The notes below the pieces were generated by a model. It worked only from the letters and a program-made list of their open reading frames with translations, was not told where the DNA came from and searched no databases. A program made the translations under genes and the position numbers. Positions 54,472 to 64,000 of a stretch of 64,000 bases of DNA are shown in pieces; the stretch's first letter is position 1; each line of letters opens with the position of its first letter. This DNA is from Chlorobium sp. (lineage in GTDB: Bacteria > Bacteroidota > Chlorobiia > Chlorobiales > Chlorobiaceae). The stretch is taken from contig SZXV01000002.1 in NCBI GenBank assembly GCA_005862225.1, forward strand, positions 620,001 to 684,000, in the 5' to 3' direction.

Positions 54472-56886
54472 ATGAAAAAAAAGAGTAACGGCGCCACAGC
54501 AAAGCCTCTTGACATGAAGGCGCTGAAAAAAGAGATCATCGGCATTGTCTTTATGCTGGCCTCACTTTTTCTGATTGGCGCCGTATTGAGCTTTAATCCT
54601 TATGATGAGGTCAGTTACGGTACGCTTGCCTGGTACGATATTTTTAGTAATGCAGCAAGGGATGCCGCAGAAAACATTCACAATCCATTTGGATTATTTG
54701 GAGCAAGACTTTCTGCGTTTTTTATCCACTCCGCTCTTGGCTATATGGTTATTGTACCAATAACCTCATTTTTTTTCTGGGGCTTATCGTTATTGCAGGC
54801 AAAAAGTCTTAAACCGGCGATTCTGTTTTTTCTTTACAGTGTTCTTATGTCGATTGATGTCGCCAGCATGTTTGGTCTTACTTCTGAACCATTCAGTGAT
54901 CTTATGGCGGGTGCAATTGGCAGAATGCTTGCAGTGCTTTTATCCACGGTTATTGGTTTTTACGGCGCATGGATTTTTCTTGGCGTTATTGCTCTGGTGT
55001 TGACTTTTTATATGGGCCGAGGGATGCTTTCCACGATCATGAGAACAGGGAGCATCCTGAAAAACGGTTTCAGCAAGTTATTTGCTGTTTTGAGGTCAAA
55101 ACGTGAAGAGAGACGAAAAAAAAAAGCCGCACAGCAAAGACTGAAAGAGGGAAAAAAAAAGAGGGTAGATCTTAAAAAACAAGAACAGGAACGGCATGCC
55201 GTCATCCCTGATAAGCGCGCTCCCTCTCCCCATCCCATCAAGGGTGAACGTGTACAGCCAGACTCTTCATTACCAGAGTTGTCACCTGTCGAGGTGGCTG
55301 GATTGGCCCATATCCCTGAAGTTGCCGGTGAACCTGAAATGATTATTTATAAGGGTGTTCGTGAAAAAGAGGCCGATCTTGATGAGCGCAAGCTGAAAGT
55401 GCAGACCAAGGACAGGGAGGCTTATCGTTTTCCATCCATTGACCTTCTGGAAAAAGTACCTGATGATGATGATCGGATTGATGAGCATCATCTTGCAGAG
55501 AGCAAACGCAAGCTGCTTGAAAAGCTCAGGATTTACAAGATTGAGGTCAAGAGAATTTCTACGACAGTCGGTCCCCGTGTGACACTGTTCGAACTTGAGC
55601 TTGAGCCGGATGTCAAGGTCAGCAGGGTTAAATCACTTGAAAATGATCTTGCGATGGCGCTCTCGGCCAGAGGAATTCGCATTATTGCCCCTATTCCCGG
55701 CAAAAATGCGGTTGGTGTCGAGATTCCCAACAGCAAGCCAAAAACAGTTTGGCTTCGCTCAGTGTTGCAAGTTGAAAAATTCAAGAACAGCACCATGATG
55801 CTGCCGATTGTGCTTGGCAAAACAATAGCAAATGAAGTTTGTATTGCCGATCTGGCCACGATGCCTCATCTGCTGATTGCGGGCGCAACCGGAGCTGGAA
55901 AATCCGTCTGTATCAATGTTATTATCTCCAGCCTGCTTTATGCGTGCAGTCCCGACAAAGTCAAGTTTGTGATGATTGATCCAAAAAGAGTTGAGCTTTT
56001 TCAGTACCAGCATCTGAAAAACCATTTTCTCATGCGTTTCCCCGGGATTGAAGAGCAGATTATCACTGATCCACAGAAGGCAGTGTATGCACTCAGGTGC
56101 GTGGTCAAGGAGATGGAGCTCCGTTATGAAACCCTTGAGAAGGCAGGTGTTCGTAATATCGGCGACCATAACCGTCGTATGCCGGAGGAGGCACTTCCCT
56201 ATATTGTGGTCGTTATTGATGAACTTGCCGATCTTATGATTACGGCCGGAAGGGAGGTCGAGGAACCGATCATCCGGATAGCCCAGCTTGCGCGAGCCGT
56301 CGGCATTCACCTTATTGTGGCGACTCAGCGTCCTTCAGTCGATGTTATTACCGGGATTATCAAGGCGAACTTTCCCGCCAGAATTGCTTTCCAGGTTGCC
56401 AGCCGGGTTGATTCCCGCACGATTCTTGACGGTTCAGGCGCAGAGCAGCTTCTTGGCAACGGTGACATGCTCTATCAGCCATCGAATCAACCGAAATCGA
56501 TGCGTATTCAGGGGCCTTATGTCTCGTCCGGTGAGGTTGAAGAGATTACCTCTTTCATTGGTTCCCAGCATGCTCTGAAAAACATCTATATGCTTCCTGT
56601 TCCGGATGCGCAGAAGGGCAATGGGATGCAGGCTTCCGGTTATCAGGAAAAAGAGGGAAGAGACACCATGTTTGAGGAGGCAGCAAGACTTGTGGTGACG
56701 CATCAGCAGGCAAGTGTTTCCTTGCTGCAAAGACGTCTGAGGCTGGGATTCAGCAGAGCGGGACGAGTGATGGATCAGCTTCAGTTCAGCGGGATTGTGG
56801 GGGAGGCTGACGGTAGTAAAGCAAGGGAAGTCCTCATTCATAATGAAGACTCCCTGGAACTTTTATTGAGAAATCTTGACAGGTAA
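54472..56886 (+). CDS. ftsK: DNA translocase FtsK/SpoIIIE
   Basis: 4-TM N-terminus, HLLIAGATGAGKSVCINVIISSLLY Walker A, VVVIDELADLMITAGREVEEPIIRIAQLARAVGIHLIVATQRPSVDVITG, C-terminal winged helix. Confidence 0.95.
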   Translation: MKKKSNGATAKPLDMKALKKEIIGIVFMLASLFLIGAVLSFNPYDEVSYGTLAWYDIFSNAARDAAENIHNPFGLFGARLSAFFIHSALGYMVIVPITSFFFWGLSLLQAKSLKPAILFFLYSVLMSIDVASMFGLTSEPFSDLMAGAIGRMLAVLLSTVIGFYGAWIFLGVIALVLTFYMGRGMLSTIMRTGSILKNGFSKLFAVLRSKREERRKKKAAQQRLKEGKKKRVDLKKQEQERHAVIPDKRAPSPHPIKGERVQPDSSLPELSPVEVAGLAHIPEVAGEPEMIIYKGVREKEADLDERKLKVQTKDREAYRFPSIDLLEKVPDDDDRIDEHHLAESKRKLLEKLRIYKIEVKRISTTVGPRVTLFELELEPDVKVSRVKSLENDLAMALSARGIRIIAPIPGKNAVGVEIPNSKPKTVWLRSVLQVEKFKNSTMMLPIVLGKTIANEVCIADLATMPHLLIAGATGAGKSVCINVIISSLLYACSPDKVKFVMIDPKRVELFQYQHLKNHFLMRFPGIEEQIITDPQKAVYALRCVVKEMELRYETLEKAGVRNIGDHNRRMPEEALPYIVVVIDELADLMITAGREVEEPIIRIAQLARAVGIHLIVATQRPSVDVITGIIKANFPARIAFQVASRVDSRTILDGSGAEQLLGNGDMLYQPSNQPKSMRIQGPYVSSGEVEEITSFIGSQHALKNIYMLPVPDAQKGNGMQASGYQEKEGRDTMFEEAARLVVTHQQASVSLLQRRLRLGFSRAGRVMDQLQFSGIVGEADGSKAREVLIHNEDSLELLLRNLDR

Positions 56887-56891
56887 GATTT

Positions 56892-57152
56892 TTACACTGA
56901 TTCAACTCGTACAATTTCCGGAATTGCTTTTTTGATCGCCTGTTCAACGCCAGCACGAAGAGTAAGGGTGCTCATCGGACATGAACCACATGCGCCAAGC
57001 AGTTTAACATCAACGACCATATCTTTGCTGATGCCGACAAGCTGACAATCTCCTCCGTCAACTTGCAGGTATGGGCGTACGGTTTCAAGTGCGGCAATAA
57101 CCCTGTCGTAGAGCGCATCGCTGTTAGGCAGATAATCCTTACTGGTGCTCAT
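56892..57152 (-). CDS. NifU-like C-terminal domain (Nfu-type Fe-S scaffold)
   Basis: VRPYLQVDGGDCQLVGISKDMVVDVKLLGACGSCPMSTLTLRAGVEQAIKKAIPEI (CGSC motif). Confidence 0.93.
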   Translation of the reverse strand: MSTSKDYLPNSDALYDRVIAALETVRPYLQVDGGDCQLVGISKDMVVDVKLLGACGSCPMSTLTLRAGVEQAIKKAIPEIVRVESV

Positions 57153-57261
57153 GGTATAATGTGTTTACAATGATAGAAAATTATGGTTACTTCGTCATTC
57201 ACAGACCTTAATATCAAACCTGCTGTGCAAAAAAACAATATCAAAGTGATGATAGTTCCTC

Positions 57262-58149
57262 TTACTGTTGCGCGGCCCTCATCATTGAAACCATTCGGAC
57301 AACCTCTGTTGCGCTTTGCCTGATCGCTTTCGATGTTGCTGATTCGGGATGGCTGAGCATATAGGGCTCCCCGTTATCACCGCCTTCACGGATGGCCCTG
57401 TCAATCGGAACAGATCCGAGGAAAGGCACTCCATTGGTTTTGGCAAATATTTCTCCTCCATGCCTGCCGAAAATATAATCTTTGGTACCATCCGGAAGCT
57501 CGTAGTAGCTCATGTTTTCCACCAGCCCGAGAATGGGAACATTGACTTTTCGGAACATACTGACGGCTTTTGAGACATCAGCCATGGCAACATCCTGAGG
57601 TGTTGTGACAATAACCGCTCCAGTCAACGACACCGTATGGGCAATGGTGATCTGGATATCTCCTGTGCCAGGAGGAAGGTCAAAAATCAGGTAATCAAGG
57701 TCACCCCACTCCACGTCACTGATAAACTGCTTGATCGCGCTGGAGACCATGGGGCCGCGCCAGATCACTGCGGTATCGATATCGATCAGAAAGCCGATCG
57801 ACATCAGCTTCACACCGTATTTTTCAAGTGGGACAAGATTTTTTTCCACCACATCCGGTTTGGCATCAACGAGCCCGAACATCGTTGGAATGCTTGGTCC
57901 GTAAAGATCGGCATCAATCAAACCCACTTTTGCGCCTGTCTGGGCAAGGCTGATCGCAAGGTTAACGGCAAAGGTCGATTTTCCAACGCCACCCTTGCCT
58001 GAAGCAATGGCAATAATATTCTTTACCTGTTGCAGCGGACGGTTGTTATTGCAGTGCTGATGGCCGCAGGATGAATGTGATGATGATGAATGATTGTTGC
58101 CTTGGTGGCTGCAGGATGAATGTGTGGATTCATCATGTACTGTAGACAT
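57262..58149 (-). CDS. mrp: Mrp/NBP35 family Fe-S carrier P-loop ATPase
   Basis: IIAIASGKGGVGKSTFAVNLAISLAQTGAKVGLIDADLYGPSIPTMFG, DLPPGTGD; unusual His/Ser/Cys-rich N-terminus. Confidence 0.93.
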   Translation of the reverse strand: MSTVHDESTHSSCSHQGNNHSSSSHSSCGHQHCNNNRPLQQVKNIIAIASGKGGVGKSTFAVNLAISLAQTGAKVGLIDADLYGPSIPTMFGLVDAKPDVVEKNLVPLEKYGVKLMSIGFLIDIDTAVIWRGPMVSSAIKQFISDVEWGDLDYLIFDLPPGTGDIQITIAHTVSLTGAVIVTTPQDVAMADVSKAVSMFRKVNVPILGLVENMSYYELPDGTKDYIFGRHGGEIFAKTNGVPFLGSVPIDRAIREGGDNGEPYMLSHPESATSKAIRQSATEVVRMVSMMRAAQQ

Positions 58150-58207
58150 AGAGTGTAGAGTTTGATATTACAGAAAAAATATAATCGGCATGGTAAAGTT
58201 CAAAAGA

Positions 58208-59521
58208 CTATTTCTGAAGAAAACGCATTGAAATGGGGACTCCATCCAGAGTGAAATGTTCACGCAGCTTCTTTTCAAGAAACTTCCTGAAATTGCTTTG
58301 CACAAGAAGTGGATCATTGCAGAAAAAAGCAAAGACCGGCCAGGCGGCATTGATCTGTGTCATGTACTTGATTTTCAGCTCTTTTCCTGTTTTCGTGGAC
58401 GCATGGGTTTGTGACAGAGCCTCTTCCAGAAATTTATTAAGCACGCTTGTCGTTATTTTGCGAGATCGGTTGCGGCTGATCTCCTGTGCCGTGTCGATTG
58501 CCCTGTACAGGTTCTTTTTGGTCAGCGCTGAAATAAAGACGACAGGAACGTAAGAGAGGTTTCCCATGTTCATCCTCAGATTTTCCTCATAAATCTTGCT
58601 GGTTTTTGAATCCTTTTCGATCAGATCCCATTTGTTGATCAGTAACAGCGCCCCTTTTTTGCGCTCGACGGCCATATTGATAATCTTCATATCCTGCTTT
58701 TCAATCCCAGGTTCAGCATCAAGCATCACCAGGGCAACGTCGCAACGCTCAATGGCCTTTTCAGTTCTCAGGGAACTGTAGTATTCGATCCCGGCATCTA
58801 TTTTTGTGCGTTTTCTCAGTCCTGCCGTATCAATCAGAATAAACTCCTGCTGCTTTCTTGTAAAGCGGCTGTCGATTGCGTCGCGGGTGGTGCCCGGAAT
58901 ATTGGACACAATCAGGCGGTTTGAACCAAGCAGTGCATTGACAAAGCTTGATTTTCCGACATTTGGTCGTCCAACCACGGCAAGCTGGATGGCAGCATCC
59001 TCAGCCAGAGGCACTCTTTCAGTTTCAGGCAGTGACTCAAGAATGTCGTCAAGCATATCGGCCACTCCGCTCCCATCCCTTGCCGAGAGAAAATAAGGCT
59101 TGGTAAATCCGGTGCTGATAAACGATTCAGCATCAAGGTTGAGCTGTGGCGATTCAACCTTGTTGACTGCAAAAAAGAGCTGCTTGTGCTGGAACGTGCG
59201 TTGCAGCAATCGTCCGAGTTCAAGATCTTCGTAAGAGAGGCCTGCGCGCACATCGGTCAGAAAGATGATGATGTCGGCATCGCGGATGGCCATCAGCGTC
59301 TGCTCAAGCATTGCCTTGCTGATGATGTCGCCATCGGCGTTGTAGCCGCCAGTATCCATCAGGAGAAACTGTTTGCCCTGCCACTCGCCCTCTGCGATGT
59401 GGCGGTCTCTCGTGACACCGGGCGTCGGGTCGACTATGGCGCTTCGCTGGCGCAAAATTCTGTTGAACAAGGTTGATTTGCCGACGTTAGGACGGCCCAC
59501 CAGAGCAATTAAAGGCTTCAT
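58208..59521 (-). CDS. der: GTPase Der (EngA), double GTPase domain
   Basis: [41 protein letters not shown] and [37 protein letters not shown]. Confidence 0.96.
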   Translation of the reverse strand: MKPLIALVGRPNVGKSTLFNRILRQRSAIVDPTPGVTRDRHIAEGEWQGKQFLLMDTGGYNADGDIISKAMLEQTLMAIRDADIIIFLTDVRAGLSYEDLELGRLLQRTFQHKQLFFAVNKVESPQLNLDAESFISTGFTKPYFLSARDGSGVADMLDDILESLPETERVPLAEDAAIQLAVVGRPNVGKSSFVNALLGSNRLIVSNIPGTTRDAIDSRFTRKQQEFILIDTAGLRKRTKIDAGIEYYSSLRTEKAIERCDVALVMLDAEPGIEKQDMKIINMAVERKKGALLLINKWDLIEKDSKTSKIYEENLRMNMGNLSYVPVVFISALTKKNLYRAIDTAQEISRNRSRKITTSVLNKFLEEALSQTHASTKTGKELKIKYMTQINAAWPVFAFFCNDPLLVQSNFRKFLEKKLREHFTLDGVPISMRFLQK

Positions 59522-59628
59522 AAAAACAGAGACGGTCTTGGTAAAAAAGTTGTTACGGGAGTTCTTCTGGAATTCCTGTTGAGATATAAGGTATAATTTG
59601 TAGAATTAAGTGGAATAATTTACATTCA

Positions 59629-59654
59629 TGGACTTTATTTTTCGCAATAGTCCA
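59629..59654 (+). promoter_or_regulatory. Candidate rplM leader hairpin
   Basis: TGGACT-ttatttttcgcaat-AGTCCA immediately upstream of the rplM start. Confidence 0.35.
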
Positions 59655-59673
59655 GTTAATCTTAGTATAGAGC

Positions 59674-60123
59674 ATGAGCAAGACGTTAAGTTTTAAGACA
59701 TATTCGGCAAAGCCCGCAGATGTTGATCGCAAATGGTATGTTATTGATGCAGAGGGTCAGGTCTTGGGCAGAATGGCTTCTGAAATTGCGAAAGTCCTGA
59801 GGGGCAAACACAAGCCGCAGTTTACCCCACACATTGATACTGGCGACTTTATAGTTGTAACCAATGCTGACAAAATTGCGCTCAGCGGTAAAAAGGAGGA
59901 TCAGAAAAGCTACTTTTCACACTCCCATTATCCCGGTGGCGTTAAGGTTGACAGTATGAAAGACCTTCTCAAGAAAAAACCGGAAAGAATTGTTGAAAAT
60001 GCTGTCTGGGGAATGTTGCCACACAACAATCTCGGTCGTCAGCTTTTCAGAAAACTCAAGGTTTATGCTGGCGCAAATCACCCGCATGCTTCACAGTCTC
60101 CTGTAGAAATGAAAGTAAACTAA
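59674..60123 (+). CDS. rplM: 50S ribosomal protein L13
   Basis: [56 protein letters not shown]. Confidence 0.97.
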   Translation: MSKTLSFKTYSAKPADVDRKWYVIDAEGQVLGRMASEIAKVLRGKHKPQFTPHIDTGDFIVVTNADKIALSGKKEDQKSYFSHSHYPGGVKVDSMKDLLKKKPERIVENAVWGMLPHNNLGRQLFRKLKVYAGANHPHASQSPVEMKVN

Positions 60124-60141
60124 ATATTTAACGGATTGGGA

Positions 60142-60531
60142 ATGAAAGAGGTTATTGATACAGTAGGTCGCCGTAAAACCGCCGTGGCCAGAGCTTTTAT
60201 GACTCCGGGAAAAGGCCGGGTTATTATCAACAAAAGGCCGGTTGAAGAATATTTCAAGGATGAATTCAAACGTAACCAGGCTCTCAGGCCTCTTTTGATT
60301 ACTGAAAAATCCGAAGAGTTTGATATCAGGGTGAATGTTCAGGGTGGTGGCGTCAGCGGTCAGTCTGGAGCAGTCAGCCTTGCCATTGCCCGTGCTCTGA
60401 CTGAGTTTGATGAAGCAGCTCGCGCCATTCTTAAAACAGAGAAACTTCTGACAAGAGATCCGAGAATGGTTGAACGGAAAAAATTCGGGCGCAAAAAGGC
60501 CCGCAAACGTTTCCAGTTCTCCAAACGTTAA
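60142..60531 (+). CDS. rpsI: 30S ribosomal protein S9
   Basis: [33 protein letters not shown]...[28 protein letters not shown] at 60142. Confidence 0.97.
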   Translation: MKEVIDTVGRRKTAVARAFMTPGKGRVIINKRPVEEYFKDEFKRNQALRPLLITEKSEEFDIRVNVQGGGVSGQSGAVSLAIARALTEFDEAARAILKTEKLLTRDPRMVERKKFGRKKARKRFQFSKR

Positions 60532-60564
60532 TCTGGCGCTTGCTCTTTTTACTATAAGTTTAAT

Positions 60565-60648
60565 TTCAGAACACAACATCGCATATCATGCCATTCTGAA
60601 GATCATTCAGATGAAGCTTTCCGGAAGTGTCCGGCGCCCTGCGCCGGA
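60565..60648 (+). promoter_or_regulatory. Structured rpsB leader (two candidate stem-loops)
   Basis: TTCAGAA(60565-60571)/TTCTGAA(60594-60600), then TCCGGCGC-cct-GCGCCGGA (60630-60648). Confidence 0.45.
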
Positions 60649-60703
60649 TACCGGGCAGTACAGGCATGGTAGAGGAATAACTAAATCATAACCACAGGTT
60701 ACT

Positions 60704-61465
60704 ATGTCACATTTCCAGCTTGAAGAGATGCTCCGCGCGGGAGTCCACTTTGGTCACCTTGCCCGTCGCTGGTGTCCAAAAATGAAGCCGTATATTTTCA
60801 TGGAAAAAAACGGTGTTCATATTATTGATCTCCAGAAAACCGTTGTTCTTGCCGATGAAGCACTCAAGGCGCTTGAGGCTATCGCGCAGACCGGCAAAGA
60901 AATCATGTTTGTCGGCACAAAAAAACAGGCCAAACACATTATTGCCGAGCAGGCAGAGCGTGCCGGAATGCCCTATGTCTGTGAGCGCTGGCTGGGCGGT
61001 ATGCTCACCAACTTCCAGACAATCCGCCAGAGTATCAGACGCATGAACTCCATTGACCGGATGGCCACTGACGGCACTTATGATATGATTACCAAGAAAG
61101 AGCGTCTCATGCTTGGTCGTGAGAAAGAGAAGCTCATGAGAATTCTTGGAGGTATTGCCACCATGACAAGGCTTCCAGCCGCACTCTTTATCGTTGACAT
61201 CAAGAAAGAGCATATCGCCATCAAGGAGGCCCGTTCACTTGGTATCCCCATTATTGCGATGGTTGATACAAACTGTGACCCTGAACTGGTTGATTATGTC
61301 ATACCGGCAAATGATGATGCCATCCGCTCCATTCAGCTTATGGTCAAGGCTGTTGCAGATACGGTTATCAAGGCACGCGAACTGAAGGTTGAGCATGAGG
61401 TTCTTGCCGAGATGGATGAGGTCGAAGTGGATGCCGATAACGAACTGGAAGAGATCAGCGAATAA
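60704..61465 (+). CDS. rpsB: 30S ribosomal protein S2
   Basis: [41 protein letters not shown]...[39 protein letters not shown]. Confidence 0.97.
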   Translation: MSHFQLEEMLRAGVHFGHLARRWCPKMKPYIFMEKNGVHIIDLQKTVVLADEALKALEAIAQTGKEIMFVGTKKQAKHIIAEQAERAGMPYVCERWLGGMLTNFQTIRQSIRRMNSIDRMATDGTYDMITKKERLMLGREKEKLMRILGGIATMTRLPAALFIVDIKKEHIAIKEARSLGIPIIAMVDTNCDPELVDYVIPANDDAIRSIQLMVKAVADTVIKARELKVEHEVLAEMDEVEVDADNELEEISE

Positions 61466-61505
61466 TCATTGTTTACAATCAACAAGAGAAAATAGTAAAA
61501 GTTAC

Positions 61506-62372
61506 ATGAGCCAGACTTCAGCAAAAGATGTAAAAAATCTTCGTGATATAACAGGTGCAGGGATGATGGACTGCAAAAAAGCCCTTGATGAAACAGGTGG
61601 TGATATTGAGCAGGCTATCGATTATCTGCGCAAAAAAGGTGCAGCCCTTGCAGCGAAACGTGCTGACAGGGATGCCAAGGAAGGAATGGTCAGCATCAAG
61701 GTAACTCCTGACCACAAGAGTGGTGTTATTCTTGAATTGAACTGCGAGACTGATTTTGTTGCTCGTGGTGATGACTTTACCGGTTTTACTGAGACGCTTG
61801 GTGATCTTGCTCTTGCAAACCGCACGACATCTCCCGAAGCTCTTCTTGCACTGACGCTTGGCGAAGCTTATGGTGGTGAATCTGTTGATGATGCCATGAA
61901 AACCATGACAGGCAAGCTTGGCGAAAAAATCAATCTCAAGCGCCTTGCTTTTTTTGATGCTCCGAATGGCCTTGTTGAGGGATATATTCACCCGGGCGCA
62001 AAACTTGGCGCGATCATTCAGATTGATACTGACAAGCCTGAAGTTGTCAGGGGACTTGCCAAAGATCTTGCCATGCAGGTCGCGGCGGCTGCGCCGGTGG
62101 TTGTTGACCGCTCTTGTGTTCCTGCCGACTATATTGCCAAAGAGTCTGAAATTTATCGTCAGCAGGCTCTTGAACAGGGCAAAAAAGAGGAATTTGTCGA
62201 CAAGATAGTTCTTGGACGACTTGAAAAGTACTACCAGGATGTGGTACTCAGTGAACAGACCTTTATTAAAGATGACAAGGCAAAGGTATCCGGTGTGCTC
62301 AGTGACTGTCGAAAACAGCATCAGGCAAAGGTCGATGTCATTGGATTTGTTCGCTATCAGTTGGGAGAATAA
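61506..62372 (+). CDS. tsf: Translation elongation factor Ts
   Basis: [59 protein letters not shown] at 61506. Confidence 0.97.
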   Translation: MSQTSAKDVKNLRDITGAGMMDCKKALDETGGDIEQAIDYLRKKGAALAAKRADRDAKEGMVSIKVTPDHKSGVILELNCETDFVARGDDFTGFTETLGDLALANRTTSPEALLALTLGEAYGGESVDDAMKTMTGKLGEKINLKRLAFFDAPNGLVEGYIHPGAKLGAIIQIDTDKPEVVRGLAKDLAMQVAAAAPVVVDRSCVPADYIAKESEIYRQQALEQGKKEEFVDKIVLGRLEKYYQDVVLSEQTFIKDDKAKVSGVLSDCRKQHQAKVDVIGFVRYQLGE

Positions 62373-62376
62373 GTTG

Positions 62377-62408
62377 AAAAAAGCCTCGTTGTTCGAGGCT
62401 TTTTTTTT
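62377..62408 (+). terminator. Intrinsic terminator of the rpsB-tsf operon
   Basis: AAAAAAGCCTCG-ttgtt-CGAGGCTTTTTTTTT. Confidence 0.93.
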
Positions 62409-62455
62409 ACTCAATGTGTTTTTTCCATTAACCCTTTGTTGCTGAGGATAAGGAT

Positions 62456-63175
62456 ATGCTCCAGTACAAGCGCATCTTGCTGAAATTGAGTGGTGAAGCA
62501 CTTGCAGGTGATGATGGTTACGGCATCAATGCCAGAATGCTTGAACGGTATGCCGAGGAGATCAGGGAAGCACGCGATATGGGCGCTCAGATTGCTCTTG
62601 TGATTGGAGGAGGCAATATTTTTCGAGGCATGTCGGAGGCAGCAGCAAATATGGACCGGGTGCAGGCCGATTATATGGGTATGCTTGCAACCGTCATTAA
62701 CGCCTTGGCTTTTCAGGATGCGCTGGAACGAAAAGGGGTTTTTACCCGCCTTCAGACGGCTATAAAAATGGAACAGATGGCAGAGCCTTTTATCAGAAGG
62801 CGTGCTGTTCGTCATCTTGAAAAAGGACGAGTCGTTCTTTTCGGTGCGGGCACAGGAAACCCCTATTTTACGACCGATACGGCGGCCTCACTAAGGGCGA
62901 TTGAGATTGAGGCGGATATTATTGTCAAGGGCACCAGAGTTGACGGTGTTTATGATTCAGATCCTGAAAAAAACGCCAATGCGCAGTTTTTTGCAGATAT
63001 CTCCTATCTGGATGTGATACGTAAAAATCTTCGGGTTATGGATATGACCGCTATCACACTCTGCAGCGAAAATTCTTTGCCTATTGTGGTCATGAATATG
63101 AATGAGAAAGGGAATCTGACAAGGTTGCTGCGCGGTGAAAAGATTGGTTCACTTGTTCATGGAGAGCTCTCCTGA
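62456..63175 (+). CDS. pyrH: Uridylate kinase
   Basis: [91 protein letters not shown]. Confidence 0.97.
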   Translation: MLQYKRILLKLSGEALAGDDGYGINARMLERYAEEIREARDMGAQIALVIGGGNIFRGMSEAAANMDRVQADYMGMLATVINALAFQDALERKGVFTRLQTAIKMEQMAEPFIRRRAVRHLEKGRVVLFGAGTGNPYFTTDTAASLRAIEIEADIIVKGTRVDGVYDSDPEKNANAQFFADISYLDVIRKNLRVMDMTAITLCSENSLPIVVMNMNEKGNLTRLLRGEKIGSLVHGELS

Positions 63176-63813
63176 AAGAATTCTTCATTTTCAGAATCAG
63201 TCTTAATAAAATGGTTGATTGCCAACTGAATCTCATTCCATGCAAATCCCCGGTTACGCAGGAAAAGCTCAAGTTTTTTTTTCTTCTCAATTTCTGTCGT
63301 GCCACGCAGTGAGCGGATTTTTTTTTCTGCAGCCTGAAAGCACAGTTCACCACTCTCATAGTTTTTCAGGAGTTCTGCAATAATGTTCTCTGAAACGCCT
63401 CTTTTCCTGAGATCAGCCACTATTTTTATTTTCCCAGCCGGTTTTCGCCGCGATTGACTTCTGACCAACTCCATACTGAAGGCCAAGTCGTTCTGCACCC
63501 CCCGGCTTGTCAGCGTCTCAAGTACCTCTTCAATAATTTCCGGGCTATACCCCTTTCTCTGAAGTTTCCGTTGCAGCTCTTCCCGACTGTGACTGCGCAA
63601 GCCAAGCAGTTTGAGCGCCAATACCATAGCAGAGGAAGAAGAATTATTCAGCATGATCAAATCATTAAGAGTCAGCAAAGTGTCAGCAAGAGGATGCAAT
63701 CTAATGTTCGGATAATATCTGTTCAAAATAAATGTTTTACTATATTCCATCCTTTTCAGGATGAACATGTCGGTTGTGTACCGGTATATCAGTCTGTTTT
63801 TTCTATCAGTCAA
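63157..63813 (-). CDS. recX: Regulatory protein RecX
   Basis: [55 protein letters not shown]; true start probably internal. Confidence 0.85.
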   Translation of the reverse strand: MTDRKNRLIYRYTTDMFILKRMEYSKTFILNRYYPNIRLHPLADTLLTLNDLIMLNNSSSSAMVLALKLLGLRSHSREELQRKLQRKGYSPEIIEEVLETLTSRGVQNDLAFSMELVRSQSRRKPAGKIKIVADLRKRGVSENIIAELLKNYESGELCFQAAEKKIRSLRGTTEIEKKKKLELFLRNRGFAWNEIQLAINHFIKTDSENEEFFQESSP

Positions 63814-63825
63814 GCATAAAAGAAG

Positions 63826-64000
63826 ATGCCGCGCTATACTCCAGAACAGCTTGTCAAACGAAACGCATCAGTTTGGACCGATATTCAGATTATTCTTGCT
63901 CCGATCCAGTTTCTCTTTTTTATTGCCGGATTAACCATCACGGTACTCTATGCCAATGCTCTTTTCGTTCCCGGTCTTTATTGGGTCAGTCTTGCAATTT
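63826..64000 (+). CDS. bchF: N-terminus of a BchF-like 2-vinyl bacteriochlorophyllide hydratase (truncated by the window edge)
   Basis: Own translation: [58 protein letters not shown], recognised as a BchF-type N-terminus. Confidence 0.7.
   Translation, partial: MPRYTPEQLVKRNASVWTDIQIILAPIQFLFFIAGLTITVLYANALFVPGLYWVSLAI

Noticed and set aside
61518-62501. 327-aa ORF antisense to tsf
   Set aside because: Shadow of a highly conserved translation gene; composition is not protein-like and no family is recognised.

Overview
This 64 kb window is chromosomal DNA that looks like a green sulfur bacterium (Chlorobi). That assignment is inferred from bchY (chlorophyllide reductase Y), the start of a bchF-like gene at the right edge, bshC and the overall gene set; no rRNA or other marker was available to confirm it. 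Most of the window is densely packed housekeeping genes: xseA, frr, rpmE, recG, rsgA, bshC, surE, accD, thyX, clpP, valS, a primary-type sigma factor, lptF/G-like, an M16 peptidase, uvrB, relA/spoT, lemA, two TPM proteins, gcvT, ftsK, a NifU-like gene, mrp, der, rplM-rpsI, rpsB-tsf, pyrH and recX. The outstanding accessory locus is a single ~11.9 kb gene (about 11799-23708, ~3970 aa) for a giant outer-membrane autotransporter. Its passenger has about 46 units of the form (G/A)-I-x-AQS-(I/L/V)-GGGGG-NGG with a mean period of ~64 aa. Part of it shows a ~0.6 kb higher-order repeat, and the protein ends in an autotransporter beta-barrel. Just downstream are two paralogous LuxR-type HTH proteins, one long with an N-terminal region and one short that lacks it, around a diacylglycerol-kinase-like gene and an AT-rich, inverted-repeat-bearing intergenic region. 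Other points of interest are an HU/SPOR membrane protein overlapping bchY, a patatin-Omp85 fusion with a probable TTG start, slippery poly-A tracts in ftsK, possible r-protein leader structures before rplM and rpsB, and a 1.2 kb gene-poor, T-rich region with a (CT)14 microsatellite. I saw no CRISPR array, tRNA, rRNA or intact transposable element.
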